Part shown: positions 6,821 to 14,500 of the stretch, in pieces
Position numbering within the stretch: position 1 is the first letter of the stretch
How the letters are laid out: every line of letters starts with the position of its first letter
Assembly (NCBI GenBank): GCA_041082245.1
Contig: JBDOIE010000069.1
Coordinates: 1 to 16,104 of the forward strand
DNA length: 16,104 bases
DNA from: DAOTVY01 sp041082245
GTDB taxonomy: Bacteria; Chloroflexota; Chloroflexia; DTKN01
Direction of reading: 5' to 3'
Made by a program: the position numbers and the translations under genes
The notes under the pieces: model-generated
What the model was told of the DNA's origin: nothing
What the model saw: only the letters and a program-made list of their open reading frames with translations
Databases searched by the model: none

Positions 6821-7696
6821 CTATGGTCCGCTCGTCGCACCCAGGGCCATGGGGTAGAAGAGCGGCTGGCCATAGCGCTCCACGCCAAAACGGGCGATTT
6901 CCGCCTGCACTTCGGGCGACACCAGGTACTCCGCGAATGTCCGAGCGAGCTGCACCTGGGCCTGGGAATGCAGCCGGCTCAACGGAATTGCCGAGTAGAT
7001 ATTCAGAAGGTCCGCGTCGGAGTTTTCCGCAAAGCTGTTTCCTCCCACAAGGATTTCGAGGTCGGGCAGGCGATCCTTCATCGCCAGGAAGGTCCCTCGG
7101 TCAGTCAGCGTGTAGGCGCGCTTCTCGTCGGCCAGGATCAGCGTATCCCCCATTCCCTGCCCGACCGGGAGGTACCAACTTCCGGCCGGTGCGATGCCGG
7201 CTTTGGCCCATAGTGCTTGTTCCCGGCGATGTGTTCCGGAGCCGTCGCCACGGGAAAGGAAGGTCGCACCGCGCTGCGCGATCGCGCGTAGCGCGTCCAC
7301 TGCGCGCAGCATCCCTTGGATCCCCGCGGGATCGTCGCGGGGTCCGACGATTACGAAATCGTTCCGCATCACTTCGAGACGTAGCTCGGCGTACCCTTCG
7401 TCCAGGAAAGCCTGTTCCCCAGGTGGATCGTGCACGAGCAGAACATCGGCATCGCCCCGGCGCGCCAGCTCGAACGCCTGGCCGGTGCCCACCGCCAGAA
7501 CCTTCACCCGCACCCCGTACCGTTGCTCGAAAGCCGGAAGAACGCTTTCCAGCAGCCCAGTATCGTAGACACTCGTGGTTGTGGCAAGAACCAGCTCGCG
7601 CTGCCTTTCGGTACAGGTGCCCAAACTCAGCACGACGAGCGCTGTGATGAACAAGAGGGCACACCTCAGTTTAGGAGCGCGCCTTCTTGCGGGCAT
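6821..7696 (-). CDS. tupA: Tungstate ABC transporter substrate-binding protein
   Basis: 291 residues. After a basic start (MPARRRAPK) and a hydrophobic segment (about 10-26) comes Cys28 in LSLGTC, an imperfect lipobox; the protein is probably exported and may be lipid-anchored. The mature part shows the TupA hallmarks: ATTTSVYDTGLLE (38-50), AVGTGQAFELARRGDADVLLVHDP (from about 68), and SRGDGSGTHRRE (148-159). These match the tungstate-binding TupA family rather than ModA. TTTS is the usual oxyanion-binding segment. The ATG at 7696 was chosen because the signal sequence begins there; the reading frame stays open upstream to 8209, but only as a shadow of the MOSC gene. Its ribosome site is weak. 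It is the last gene of the operon, 29 bases after the MOSC gene and far from its permease and ATPase partners. Confidence 0.92.
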   Translation of the reverse strand: MPARRRAPKLRCALLFITALVVLSLGTCTERQRELVLATTTSVYDTGLLESVLPAFEQRYGVRVKVLAVGTGQAFELARRGDADVLLVHDPPGEQAFLDEGYAELRLEVMRNDFVIVGPRDDPAGIQGMLRAVDALRAIAQRGATFLSRGDGSGTHRREQALWAKAGIAPAGSWYLPVGQGMGDTLILADEKRAYTLTDRGTFLAMKDRLPDLEILVGGNSFAENSDADLLNIYSAIPLSRLHSQAQVQLARTFAEYLVSPEVQAEIARFGVERYGQPLFYPMALGATSGP

Positions 7697-7725
7697 AGCG
7701 ATATCCCGGAAGTCGTCACCGCAAG

Positions 7726-8232
7726 CTACTCCCGGCACTCCCGTTCCTCCGAGTTTCCTTCGTCGTGATACGGCACAGCGTCTGTTGGACCTTCCGCCGG
7801 CACGACCTCGATCGTGTCTCCGACCTGCACCGTTCCGCCCCGGAGCACCCGCACGAAGATCCCCTCGCGAGGCATCACGCAGTCCCCGGTGATGCGGTAG
7901 ATCGCGCAGCGCGTGTGGCATTCTTTCCCGATCTGCGTGACCTCGACGAGCGCATCCGGCCCGATGCGCAGGCGCGTGCCCACGGGCAGTGCCAGGAGGT
8001 CCAGGCCGACGGTGAGGATGTTCTCCGCAAACGCCCCCGGAGCGACGTCCAGTCCTTTGGCGCGCACCTTGTCCGCGCTCTCCTTGGCGAGGAGCGAGAC
8101 CTGTCGATGCCACGGCCCGGCGTGGGCGTCTCCCTCGAGGCCGTGGTCCGCAATGAGCCTTGCGCGCTGGACATTCGTCTTCGGGATTCCTTTGCGATCG
8201 CTCACGCACACCGCGATCACCGTTCCGGTCAT
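7726..8232 (-). CDS. MOSC-domain protein (molybdenum/tungsten cofactor related)
   Basis: 168 residues, essentially one MOSC (MOCO sulfurase C-terminal) domain. The sequence GDAHAGPWHRQVSLLA matches the conserved GDxHxG...RQVSLL region. GAFAENILTVGLDL and IGKECHTRCAIYRITGDCVMPREGIFVRVLRGG include the Cys-containing strand thought to carry sulfur or contact the cofactor. Stand-alone MOSC proteins of this type are common next to Moco biosynthesis genes; the exact reaction is unknown. The ATG at 8232 overlaps the moaC stop as ATGA, and AAGGAG lies seven bases upstream, so the longer open frame reaching 8493 is not used. It may guide cofactor maturation for a tungsten or molybdenum enzyme encoded elsewhere. 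Confidence 0.88.
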   Translation of the reverse strand: MTGTVIAVCVSDRKGIPKTNVQRARLIADHGLEGDAHAGPWHRQVSLLAKESADKVRAKGLDVAPGAFAENILTVGLDLLALPVGTRLRIGPDALVEVTQIGKECHTRCAIYRITGDCVMPREGIFVRVLRGGTVQVGDTIEVVPAEGPTDAVPYHDEGNSEERECRE

Positions 8233-8717
8233 CGCGCTTCTCCTTGTAGCTCTACAGTGCCGCTCTTGCCGCCGCTCTTGCGCACCAAGCGGATGCCCTC
8301 GATCCGCATTCCCGGATCGAGGGACTTGCACATATCGTAGATCGTCAGGCCGGCCACCGCTACGGCGGTGAGCGCTTCCATTTCCACGCCCGTCTTGCCG
8401 ATGCAGCGTACCGTCGCTGCAATTTCGATTGCGCTCTCTTCCTCGCACAGGTGGAGGTCGAGGCCCACGTGGGTCAGGAGCAGCGTGTGACACAGCGGGA
8501 TGAGGTCAGGCGTCCGCTTGGCGGCCATGATGCCGGCCAAACGGGCAACAGCCAGCACGTCCCCCTTGGGTACCCTGCCCGATGCGATCCGCTCGAGCGT
8601 CTCGGGTCGCATGACAACCCGTCCGACGGCGACGGCTTCCCGGGCGGTATCCGGCTTTTCTCCGACATCGACCATCCTCGCCTGTCCCTGCTCATCCAGG
8701 TGTGTCAATTCGTCCAT
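8229..8717 (-). CDS. moaC: Cyclic pyranopterin monophosphate synthase MoaC
   Basis: 162 residues, normal for MoaC, which converts the MoaA product into cyclic pyranopterin monophosphate, the first stable intermediate of molybdenum/tungsten cofactor. Conserved blocks are visible: MVDVGEKPDTAREAVAVG near the N terminus, KGDVLAVARLAGIMAAKRTPDLIPLCH at about 51-77 with the active-site Lys and His, GVEMEALTAV and YDMCKSLD. GGGAG at 8724-8728 is six bases before the ATG. It starts 30 bases after the moaA stop and overlaps the MOSC gene by four bases, so the two are translationally coupled. No truncation is seen. Confidence 0.96.
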   Translation of the reverse strand: MDELTHLDEQGQARMVDVGEKPDTAREAVAVGRVVMRPETLERIASGRVPKGDVLAVARLAGIMAAKRTPDLIPLCHTLLLTHVGLDLHLCEEESAIEIAATVRCIGKTGVEMEALTAVAVAGLTIYDMCKSLDPGMRIEGIRLVRKSGGKSGTVELQGEAR

Positions 8718-8747
8718 CGTCTTCTCCCGGGATTCACAGATCGCTCC

Positions 8748-9734
8748 TCAGCCCCCGATCTCGGACATCGCGCGCCCCTGCGGAAAAGATTGCTCATCCA
8801 GCCGGTGGCCGCGCGGCTTGTTCCGTATAGCAACGAGCAGCCTTTCCCGTATTTCATCAGCGCCAGCGCCGTTGCGCAGGACGCTGCGGAGATCGATCTC
8901 CTCGTCGCACAGAAGGCAGGGACGGAGGCGGCCGTCCGCGCTCAAGCGCAAGCGGTTGCACCCGGAGCAGAAATGCTCGCTCACCGCGCTGATCAGGCCG
9001 ATTGTGCCCATTCCCTCGGGGAAGCGGTAGTATCGGGCTGGACCAGCCCCGCGCGGCGAATCCTCGGGCAGGAGGGGGCCGAGTGTGGCCTCGATCCGAG
9101 CCCGGATCTCCGCCGCAGGTACGAACGCGGCCGGGCTCCACATCCCGCCGCGGCCGACGGGCATGAACTCGATAAAGCGCACGTGCCATCCGTCCCGGCG
9201 CGCTTTTTCCGCAAACTGCAGTACCTCGTCGTCGTTCCAGCCGCGGATGACGACGGTGTTGATCTTCAGTGGCTGAAGGCCAGCGTTCACCGCCGCATCG
9301 ATCCCGGCGAGGACGTTTTCGAGGGCGCCGCCACGGGTGAGGCGTGCAAATCGCTCCGGGTCCAGGCTATCCAGGGAGACGTTAACGCGCTGCAACCCCG
9401 CAGCCGCGAGGTCGCGGGCCATGGAGGCAAGTAGCAGCCCGTTTGTGGTCATCGAGAGGTCCTCGATCCCGGGGATTTCGGCCAACTGGCCGACGAGCTG
9501 TACGATCCCACGTCGGACGAGCGGTTCCCCGCCAGTGAGGCGCACCTTGCGGATCCCCAGTTCGGCCGCGACCCGCACGACGAGTGCGATCTCCTCGAAG
9601 GTAAGGATCTCGGCGTGTTCGCGCCAGGGTACGCCCTCGGGGGGCATGCAGTAGACGCAGCGCAGGTTACACCGGTCGGTCACGGAGACCCGCAGGTAAT
9701 CGATCGGCCTCTGGTACGAATCGTACAGCGTCAT
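8748..9734 (-). CDS. moaA: GTP 3',8-cyclase MoaA (radical SAM)
   Basis: 328 residues. It catalyses the first step of Moco/Tuco synthesis, turning GTP into 3',8-cyclo-7,8-dihydro-GTP. The N-terminal radical SAM cluster motif CNLRCVYC has Cys22, Cys26 and Cys29; TGGEPL is at 67-72. The second cluster, which binds GTP, uses Cys256, Cys259 and Cys273 (FCSGCNRLR...CLLC). The protein ends in the conserved Gly-Gly tail (SEIGG) needed by MoaA enzymes. The ATG at 9734 shares one base with the stop of tupC (TGATG), giving tight coupling. The frame is open much further upstream, but that part is the tupC gene read in the wrong frame. All catalytic residues are present. Confidence 0.97.
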   Translation of the reverse strand: MTLYDSYQRPIDYLRVSVTDRCNLRCVYCMPPEGVPWREHAEILTFEEIALVVRVAAELGIRKVRLTGGEPLVRRGIVQLVGQLAEIPGIEDLSMTTNGLLLASMARDLAAAGLQRVNVSLDSLDPERFARLTRGGALENVLAGIDAAVNAGLQPLKINTVVIRGWNDDEVLQFAEKARRDGWHVRFIEFMPVGRGGMWSPAAFVPAAEIRARIEATLGPLLPEDSPRGAGPARYYRFPEGMGTIGLISAVSEHFCSGCNRLRLSADGRLRPCLLCDEEIDLRSVLRNGAGADEIRERLLVAIRNKPRGHRLDEQSFPQGRAMSEIGG

Positions 9735-10468
9735 CAGTACGCCATCTCCCCGCGCACAAACGCGGCTGCTCGAGGGTCTTCTGGACGCTCGAAGAAACGG
9801 TGCGTCTCGCTGACCTCGACAAGTTCGCCGCCGATCAGAAGGCCAACCCGGTGTGCCACGCGGCGCGCCTGGAACACGTTGTGGGTGACCCACACAACGC
9901 TGGTGCCACGTTCCCGGTTCTCCTGGCAGACGATCGACTCGATCAGGCTGACGTGGTAAGGGTCGAGGTTCGCGGTCGGTTCGTCGAGCAGCAGCACGTC
10001 CGGTTCGAGCACCAGGGCTCGTGCGAGGGCCACGCGTTGCGCCTCGCCTCCGGACAGCGTATGGATCGCGGCACGCGCGAGCTCGGAGAGCCCCACACGG
10101 CGGAGCATCTGCTCGACCTTGGGGCCCGGGTTTCGCTCCCCCCGCAGGCGTAATCCGAAAGCGATGTTGTAGGCCACGCTGCCGGAAAGGAGGAGAGGGC
10201 GCTGGAAAACGGTCGTGATGCCGCGCAACAGTTGCGGGGGAACACGCCCGTCGAGCGGCTGGCCGCGGTAAAGGATGCAGCCGGCGGTGGGCGGCTCCAG
10301 AAAGTTGAGCAGGCGCAGTAGGGTCGATTTCCCTGCACCGCTTGGGCCCACGAGGCCGAAGATCTCTCCGGCGAAGATGCTCAGCTGATCGATGCGCAGC
10401 ACTTCGCGGCCGCCATACCGTTTCCGGACACCTTCCAGGCGGAAGACCTCTTCGCCCCGAGGGGTCAT
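9734..10468 (-). CDS. tupC: Tungstate ABC transporter ATP-binding protein
   Basis: 244-residue ABC ATPase that powers uptake through the adjacent permease. Walker A is GPSGAGKST at 41-49, the Q-loop Gln89 is in VFQRP, the signature LSGGEAQ is at 138-144, Walker B DVLLLDEP is at 157-164, and the switch His196 is in WVTHN. It lacks the long C-terminal regulatory (TOBE) domain of ModC, which fits the shorter TupC type. Its ATG overlaps the permease stop as ATGA, and AAGGAG is nine bases upstream. Its stop overlaps moaA by one base. Substrate assignment as tungstate rests on tupA and tupB in the same operon. Confidence 0.93.
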   Translation of the reverse strand: MTPRGEEVFRLEGVRKRYGGREVLRIDQLSIFAGEIFGLVGPSGAGKSTLLRLLNFLEPPTAGCILYRGQPLDGRVPPQLLRGITTVFQRPLLLSGSVAYNIAFGLRLRGERNPGPKVEQMLRRVGLSELARAAIHTLSGGEAQRVALARALVLEPDVLLLDEPTANLDPYHVSLIESIVCQENRERGTSVVWVTHNVFQARRVAHRVGLLIGGELVEVSETHRFFERPEDPRAAAFVRGEMAY

Positions 10469-11151
10469 CGCTCCACACTCCTTCCCTGCAGCACCAGCAC
10501 GAATCCGTTGATCGCAAAGGCCAGGAGGAGAAGGACGAGACCGAGCGCGAGGGCGGTGTCAAAGCGTCCCTGACGGGTCTCGAGCACGATCGCGGTCGTC
10601 AGCACGCGGGTGCTGCCCTGGATGTTGCCCCCCACGAGCATGACCGCGCCGACCTCTGAGATGATGCTGCCGAACCCTGCGACGAGCGCAACGACGATGC
10701 CGGTGCGGGCCTCGCGCACCACAGCCCAGGTCGACTGCCAGGCGGTAGCGCCCAGGGCGCGGAGTTGCTGGCGCAGGGCTGGATCGACCCCAAGGACCGC
10801 TGCCATGGTGAAACCCACGATGACGGGAAGGCAGATAAGCGTCTGGGCGAACACCATAGCGCGCGGGGTAAAGAGCCAGCCGAGGAAGCCCAGCGGGCCG
10901 CTCCGGGAGAGGAGCAGGTAGACCAGGAGTCCGACGACGACCGGTGGCAGGCCCATCCCAGTGTAGAGGAGTGCGATCACGAGCCTTCGCCCGAAGAAGC
11001 GCTTCAGGCCCAGGAAGGCGCCCAGCGGTACGCCAAACAGGCCGCCGATGAGGAGGGCCTCGGCGGAGACCCGGAGGGAGAGGAGGACAATCTCCCACAG
11101 CTCAGGATCGCCGGCCAGGAGGCGGTGTACGGCCTGCGCGAAGCTCCCCAT
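10465..11151 (-). CDS. tupB: Tungstate ABC transporter permease
   Basis: 228 residues with about five to six membrane helices. The binding-protein-dependent permease EAA-type loop is at about 133-151 (LGATAWQSTWAVVREARTG). SEVGAVMLVGGNIQG at 165-179 is typical of TupB/WtpB-like permeases. The protein is taken to begin at ATG 11151 with AAAGG ten bases upstream; a TTG two codons earlier (11157) is an alternative. The frame is open to 11310, but that stretch is the riboswitch leader and should not be translated. First gene of the operon, and the direct target of the leader terminator. It should form the membrane channel with TupC and accept tungstate from TupA. Confidence 0.93.
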   Translation of the reverse strand: MGSFAQAVHRLLAGDPELWEIVLLSLRVSAEALLIGGLFGVPLGAFLGLKRFFGRRLVIALLYTGMGLPPVVVGLLVYLLLSRSGPLGFLGWLFTPRAMVFAQTLICLPVIVGFTMAAVLGVDPALRQQLRALGATAWQSTWAVVREARTGIVVALVAGFGSIISEVGAVMLVGGNIQGSTRVLTTAIVLETRQGRFDTALALGLVLLLLAFAINGFVLVLQGRSVER

Positions 11152-11194
11152 ATCCAACGCGCCTTTCTTGGGGGTGCCTCCCGACCACAGGGCG

Positions 11195-11226
11195 AAAAAA
11201 GACGTCTCCTCGGAAAGAGAGACGCC
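11195..11226 (-). terminator. Riboswitch intrinsic terminator (expression platform)
   Basis: On the minus strand GGCGTCTC (11219-11226) pairs with GAGACGTC (11201-11208), with one G-T wobble and a 10-base loop, followed by six T (11195-11200). It lies between the aptamer and tupB. The competing antiterminator pairs CTCGGAAAG (11239-11247), the 3' side of aptamer stem P1, with CTTTCCGAG (11209-11217) in the loop for nine contiguous base pairs. Ligand-stabilised P1 would therefore free the terminator: an OFF switch. Confidence 0.85.
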
Positions 11227-11232
11227 TGAGGG

Positions 11233-11351
11233 CTTCTCCTTTCCGAGCACGGGAGGCACCGCCGTTTCCAGCGATACCCTCGGGGTACCCTTTCGGTACC
11301 CACCGGCCACCGGCCTTGGGTGAATCCGACAGGACCGGTGGCTCGGAGAAG
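11233..11351 (-). ncRNA. Moco/Tuco-type riboswitch aptamer
   Basis: The leader of the tup/moa operon folds into a compact multi-stem RNA. The closing stem P1 pairs CTTCTCCGAGC (11341-11351) with a 3' strand at 11233-11248 through a short bulge. Inside are a GC-rich stem using CCACCGG (11335-11341), a hairpin with GGGTACC and GGTACCC arms around GAAAG (11283-11301), and CGCTG-GAAA-CGGCG (11260-11273), a GNRA tetraloop hairpin, followed by GGTGCCTCCC (11251-11260). Paired stems with a GNRA loop upstream of molybdenum or tungsten transport and cofactor genes are the hallmark of the Moco RNA motif; the assignment is from memory of that motif plus context. Molybdenum and tungsten forms cannot be separated here. 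The predicted transcription start is at about 11352, so P1 begins at the 5' end of the RNA. Confidence 0.82.
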
Positions 11352-11358
11352 CAGTTTC

Positions 11359-11387
11359 ATTTTAGCATGGAAGGGAAAGCGTGTCAA
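11359..11387 (-). promoter_or_regulatory. Sigma-70 type promoter of the tup/moa operon
   Basis: Minus strand TTGACA (11382-11387), 17-base spacer, TAAAAT (11359-11364): a perfect -35 and a five-of-six -10. Predicted start at about 11352, at the first base of the riboswitch. Confidence 0.88.
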
Positions 11388-11465
11388 AGGAGCGGTATTC
11401 CACCCATAAGGCTTTTCAGCAATCTGATGCTCATACGACTTTTGCTCTGCCGGTACCCCGGAAAT

Positions 11466-11498
11466 GAGCAGGGTAACTCCACAGGAGTTGCCCTGCTC
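11466..11498 (-). terminator. Long hairpin after dnaE, probable terminator
   Basis: GAGCAGGG and AACTCC pair with GGAGTT and CCCTGCTC (14 Watson-Crick pairs plus one G-T wobble, 3-base loop). It begins 58 bases after the dnaE stop and separates dnaE from the tup/moa promoter. The minus strand continues ATTTCC and the plus strand GTGCCTTTT, so neither has a proper T run; termination may need a factor. Confidence 0.5.
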
Positions 11499-11555
11499 GT
11501 GCCTTTTCCGACCGGCTGAAGCCTGTTCTACCTTTCGAGGCGAGCCTGTGCAGGA

Positions 11556-14500
11556 TTAACGAAAAGCCCTGCCTTCGGTCCATACCGCCTCGGCGAGGAC
11601 GACCGGCTCTCCCTGGTGTTCCTGGACCTCGCCCCGCGCCAGGTGTGGGCATTCCTGACCCAGGAAGTCGGCGCAGCGGCGAAACACCTCGGGGAAGAGG
11701 ATCACCTCGATCGTCCCGTTCAGGTCTTCCAGGCTGAGGAAGGCCATCCATTCGTCCTGTCGGGTGCGCTGGGGCCGGGCCCCGATCGGCCAGCCGGCCA
11801 CGATGACCTTTTCCCCGATATACTCCGCCAGCAGCTGGCTTCCGACCGGCTGATAACGTGCCAGCACGTCCTGGTACAGGCTCAGCGGATGAGCGCTCAG
11901 GGCAAGTCCCAGAATTTCCCGCTCGAAGGCGATTCGTTCCTCCAGACGATAATCCGGGAGGGCAGGGATTGGGAAAGGAAAAACGCGCTCTTCATCCAGC
12001 GGAAGCGGGAACTGGCCGTCCGGTGTGCGTCCCTCGACGCGTTGCAGCCCGGCGTATAGTTCCCAGATCATCTCGGCGCGGTTGCCTCCCAGACCGTCGC
12101 AGGCACCGATACGGATGAGCGCCTTGGCCTCTTCTTCCCGGGGACGCACGCGGAAAAGGAAATCGGACAGCGAGGCAAAAGGGGCCAGCCGGGCCTCTTC
12201 GAGCAAGCGCTTTCGGGTCGTTTCGCTCAGGCCTCGTACCCGCCCCAGGCCGATACGGATGGTATCGCCGCATCCCATCGTGGCCACGTGGGGAGCATTC
12301 ACGTGGGGCGGAAGTAGCTTCAGTCCCATCCGGCGGGCCTCTTCGGCGTAAGCGGCCGGGGTGTAGTAGCCGCCCTCGTTTTCGATCACCGCGGCCATGT
12401 ACTCCGCCGGATAGTGAGCCTTCAGGTAGGCTGCACGATACGCGACGATGGCGTAACTGGCCGCATGGGCCTTGCAGAAGGCATAGCCGGTAAAGCCGGC
12501 CAGACGTTCCCAGACCTGCTCCGCCTGCGAGGCCGAAAGGCCCCTTCGTGTGGCTCCCTGGAGGAAGCGCTGACGCAACGGTTCGCGCTCGGATTCGGTC
12601 TGGGTTTCCGGCAGGGCCCGACGGATCGCCTCAGCCTCGCCCAGGCTCAGCCCGCCGACCTCGGAAAGGAGCCGCAGGACCTGTTCCTGATAGAGGATCA
12701 CCCCGTAGGTTTCCCCCAGGATCTCCTCCACCCGCCCGCGCAGCTCCGGGTCCATCTCGGGAAACCAGTCGGCGGCTGGCTCTTCCCCCGCGCGGCGACG
12801 GAGGAACGATTCCTTCAGTCCCCCGCGGATGGGGGCCGGCCGGAAGAGCGAGATCACGGCCATCACATCGTCTAGGCAGCGAGGGCGATAGCGGCGCAGC
12901 AAAGCCCGCACCCCGGGGCTCTCCAGCTGGAAGCATCCCATCGTCTCGCCCCGCGCGAGGAGATCGAAGGTCGCCTCGTCGTCCAGGGGGATCGTCTCCA
13001 CCGTCAGGTCGTTCGCGTGGCTCCGGCGTACGGCCGCTACGGCGTCGGCGATGGCCGTAAGGGCGCGCACGCCCAGGAGATCCATCTTGACCAGCCCCAG
13101 CCGTTCGATGGCCCGCATGTCGTACTGGGTGATCAGCAGCCCCTTGGCTGAGCGCTGAAGAGGGACGATATCGGTGATCGAATCGGGGGCGATGACCAAC
13201 CCGCCGCAGTGGATGGACAGATGCCTTGGAAGGCCCACGATGGAGCGGGCAGCCCGCAGTACGGTTGCCGTCAGATCGTCCTCAGGGGGATCGAGCGGGT
13301 CGAACCAGGCCGGCCCGGGTTCAGTACCGTCTTCCGACTCGGGGGACTGGAAGCGCCCGATCCAGCAGCGGGCGGCCATTTCCTCTGCCTCCGAAGGAGA
13401 TAGCCCGAAGGCTTTGGCTGTTTCCCGGATGGCCGAGCGGGCGTGGAAGGTGTTATAGGTGCCGATCATGGCGACGTGGGTATCGCAATAGGTTTTATAG
13501 ACATAATCCAACATCTCGTCCCGGCGTCGCCAGCAAAAGTCGAGGTCGATATCCGGGGGATCGGGGCGTTCCGGGTGCAGGAAGCGTTCGAAGGTCAGGC
13601 GGTGGGCAAGGGGGTCGACGGGGGTAATCCCCAGGGCGTAGGCGACCAGACTGGAGGCCGCCGAACCGCGGCCCAGGACAGGGATGCCCCGGCGTCGGGC
13701 TTCGCGGACGATATCGGCGACGATGAGGAAGTAGGGGCTGAAGCCCAGTTCTTCGATCGTACGGAGCTCGGTGGTGAGCCGTTCCAGCACGGCCGGGGTC
13801 AGTGGTCGGTAGCGTTCCATGACCCCCAGGAAGGCGAGCTTCCACAGGCGGGAGAACGCGGTTTCTTGGGATGGGAGGGAGAGTTTGGGGAAAATCGGCC
13901 GGCCGATGCGAAACTCGAAGCGGCAGCGATCGGCGATGTAGCTGCTGTGGGCCAGGGCGCGGGGCCAACGGGCAAAGCGCCGGGCCATTTCCTCCGGCGA
14001 AGGAAAGTGCAGATCGGGGTGGCCGTTTTCTTTCCAGGAGATCTTGTCCGGGTGAGGCTGAAGCAGATGAGTACCGGTGCGGATAGAAGAAAGGAGGAGG
14101 TAGGAAGGGGCCTCCTCGGGCCGGAGGTAGTGGATGTCGGAAGTGGCTACGTAGGGAATGCCGACCGAGTCAGCGAGCGCGACCAGCCGCTCCACAACTG
14201 GAACATCCTCTGAGGAATCGAGCTGAAGCTCGAGGAAAACGTTCCGGCGGCCGAAGAGCGCCTGCAACCCGCCCAGCAAGCGCTGGGCGCGTTCCATATC
14301 CCCCTGGCGGACCAGATGATACAGCCAACCGCGGCTGCCGCCGGTCAGGGCGATCAGGCCCTCGCTGTGGTGCCGCAGGGCAGTCCAGGAAAGACGAGGG
14401 GGTGGCTCGGAGAACGACTGGAGGATCGTGCTCAAGCGACAGAGGTTGCGGTATCCTTCCTCGTTTTCGGCCAAAAGCAGGAGCGAATGGCCGTCCTCCA

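Noticed and set aside
7697..8209. Extension of tupA to 462 residues
   Set aside because: The added part is antiparallel-free shadow of the MOSC gene in another frame; the signal sequence begins at 7696.
8233..8493. Extension of the MOSC gene upstream
   Set aside because: It would overlap moaC fully in another frame; the ATGA overlap and AAGGAG support the start at 8232.
9735..10562. N-terminal extension of moaA to a 604-residue fusion
   Set aside because: The extra residues are tupC and the end of tupB read out of frame (Arg/Pro-rich, no domain). MoaA starts naturally at 9734, overlapping the tupC stop.
11152..11310. N-terminal extension of the tupB permease
   Set aside because: The stretch is the riboswitch aptamer and terminator; the extension has no similarity to permease N termini.
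13443..14213. 256-codon plus-strand open frame inside dnaE
   Set aside because: Shadow frame of a well-supported polymerase gene; no domain and no ribosome site.
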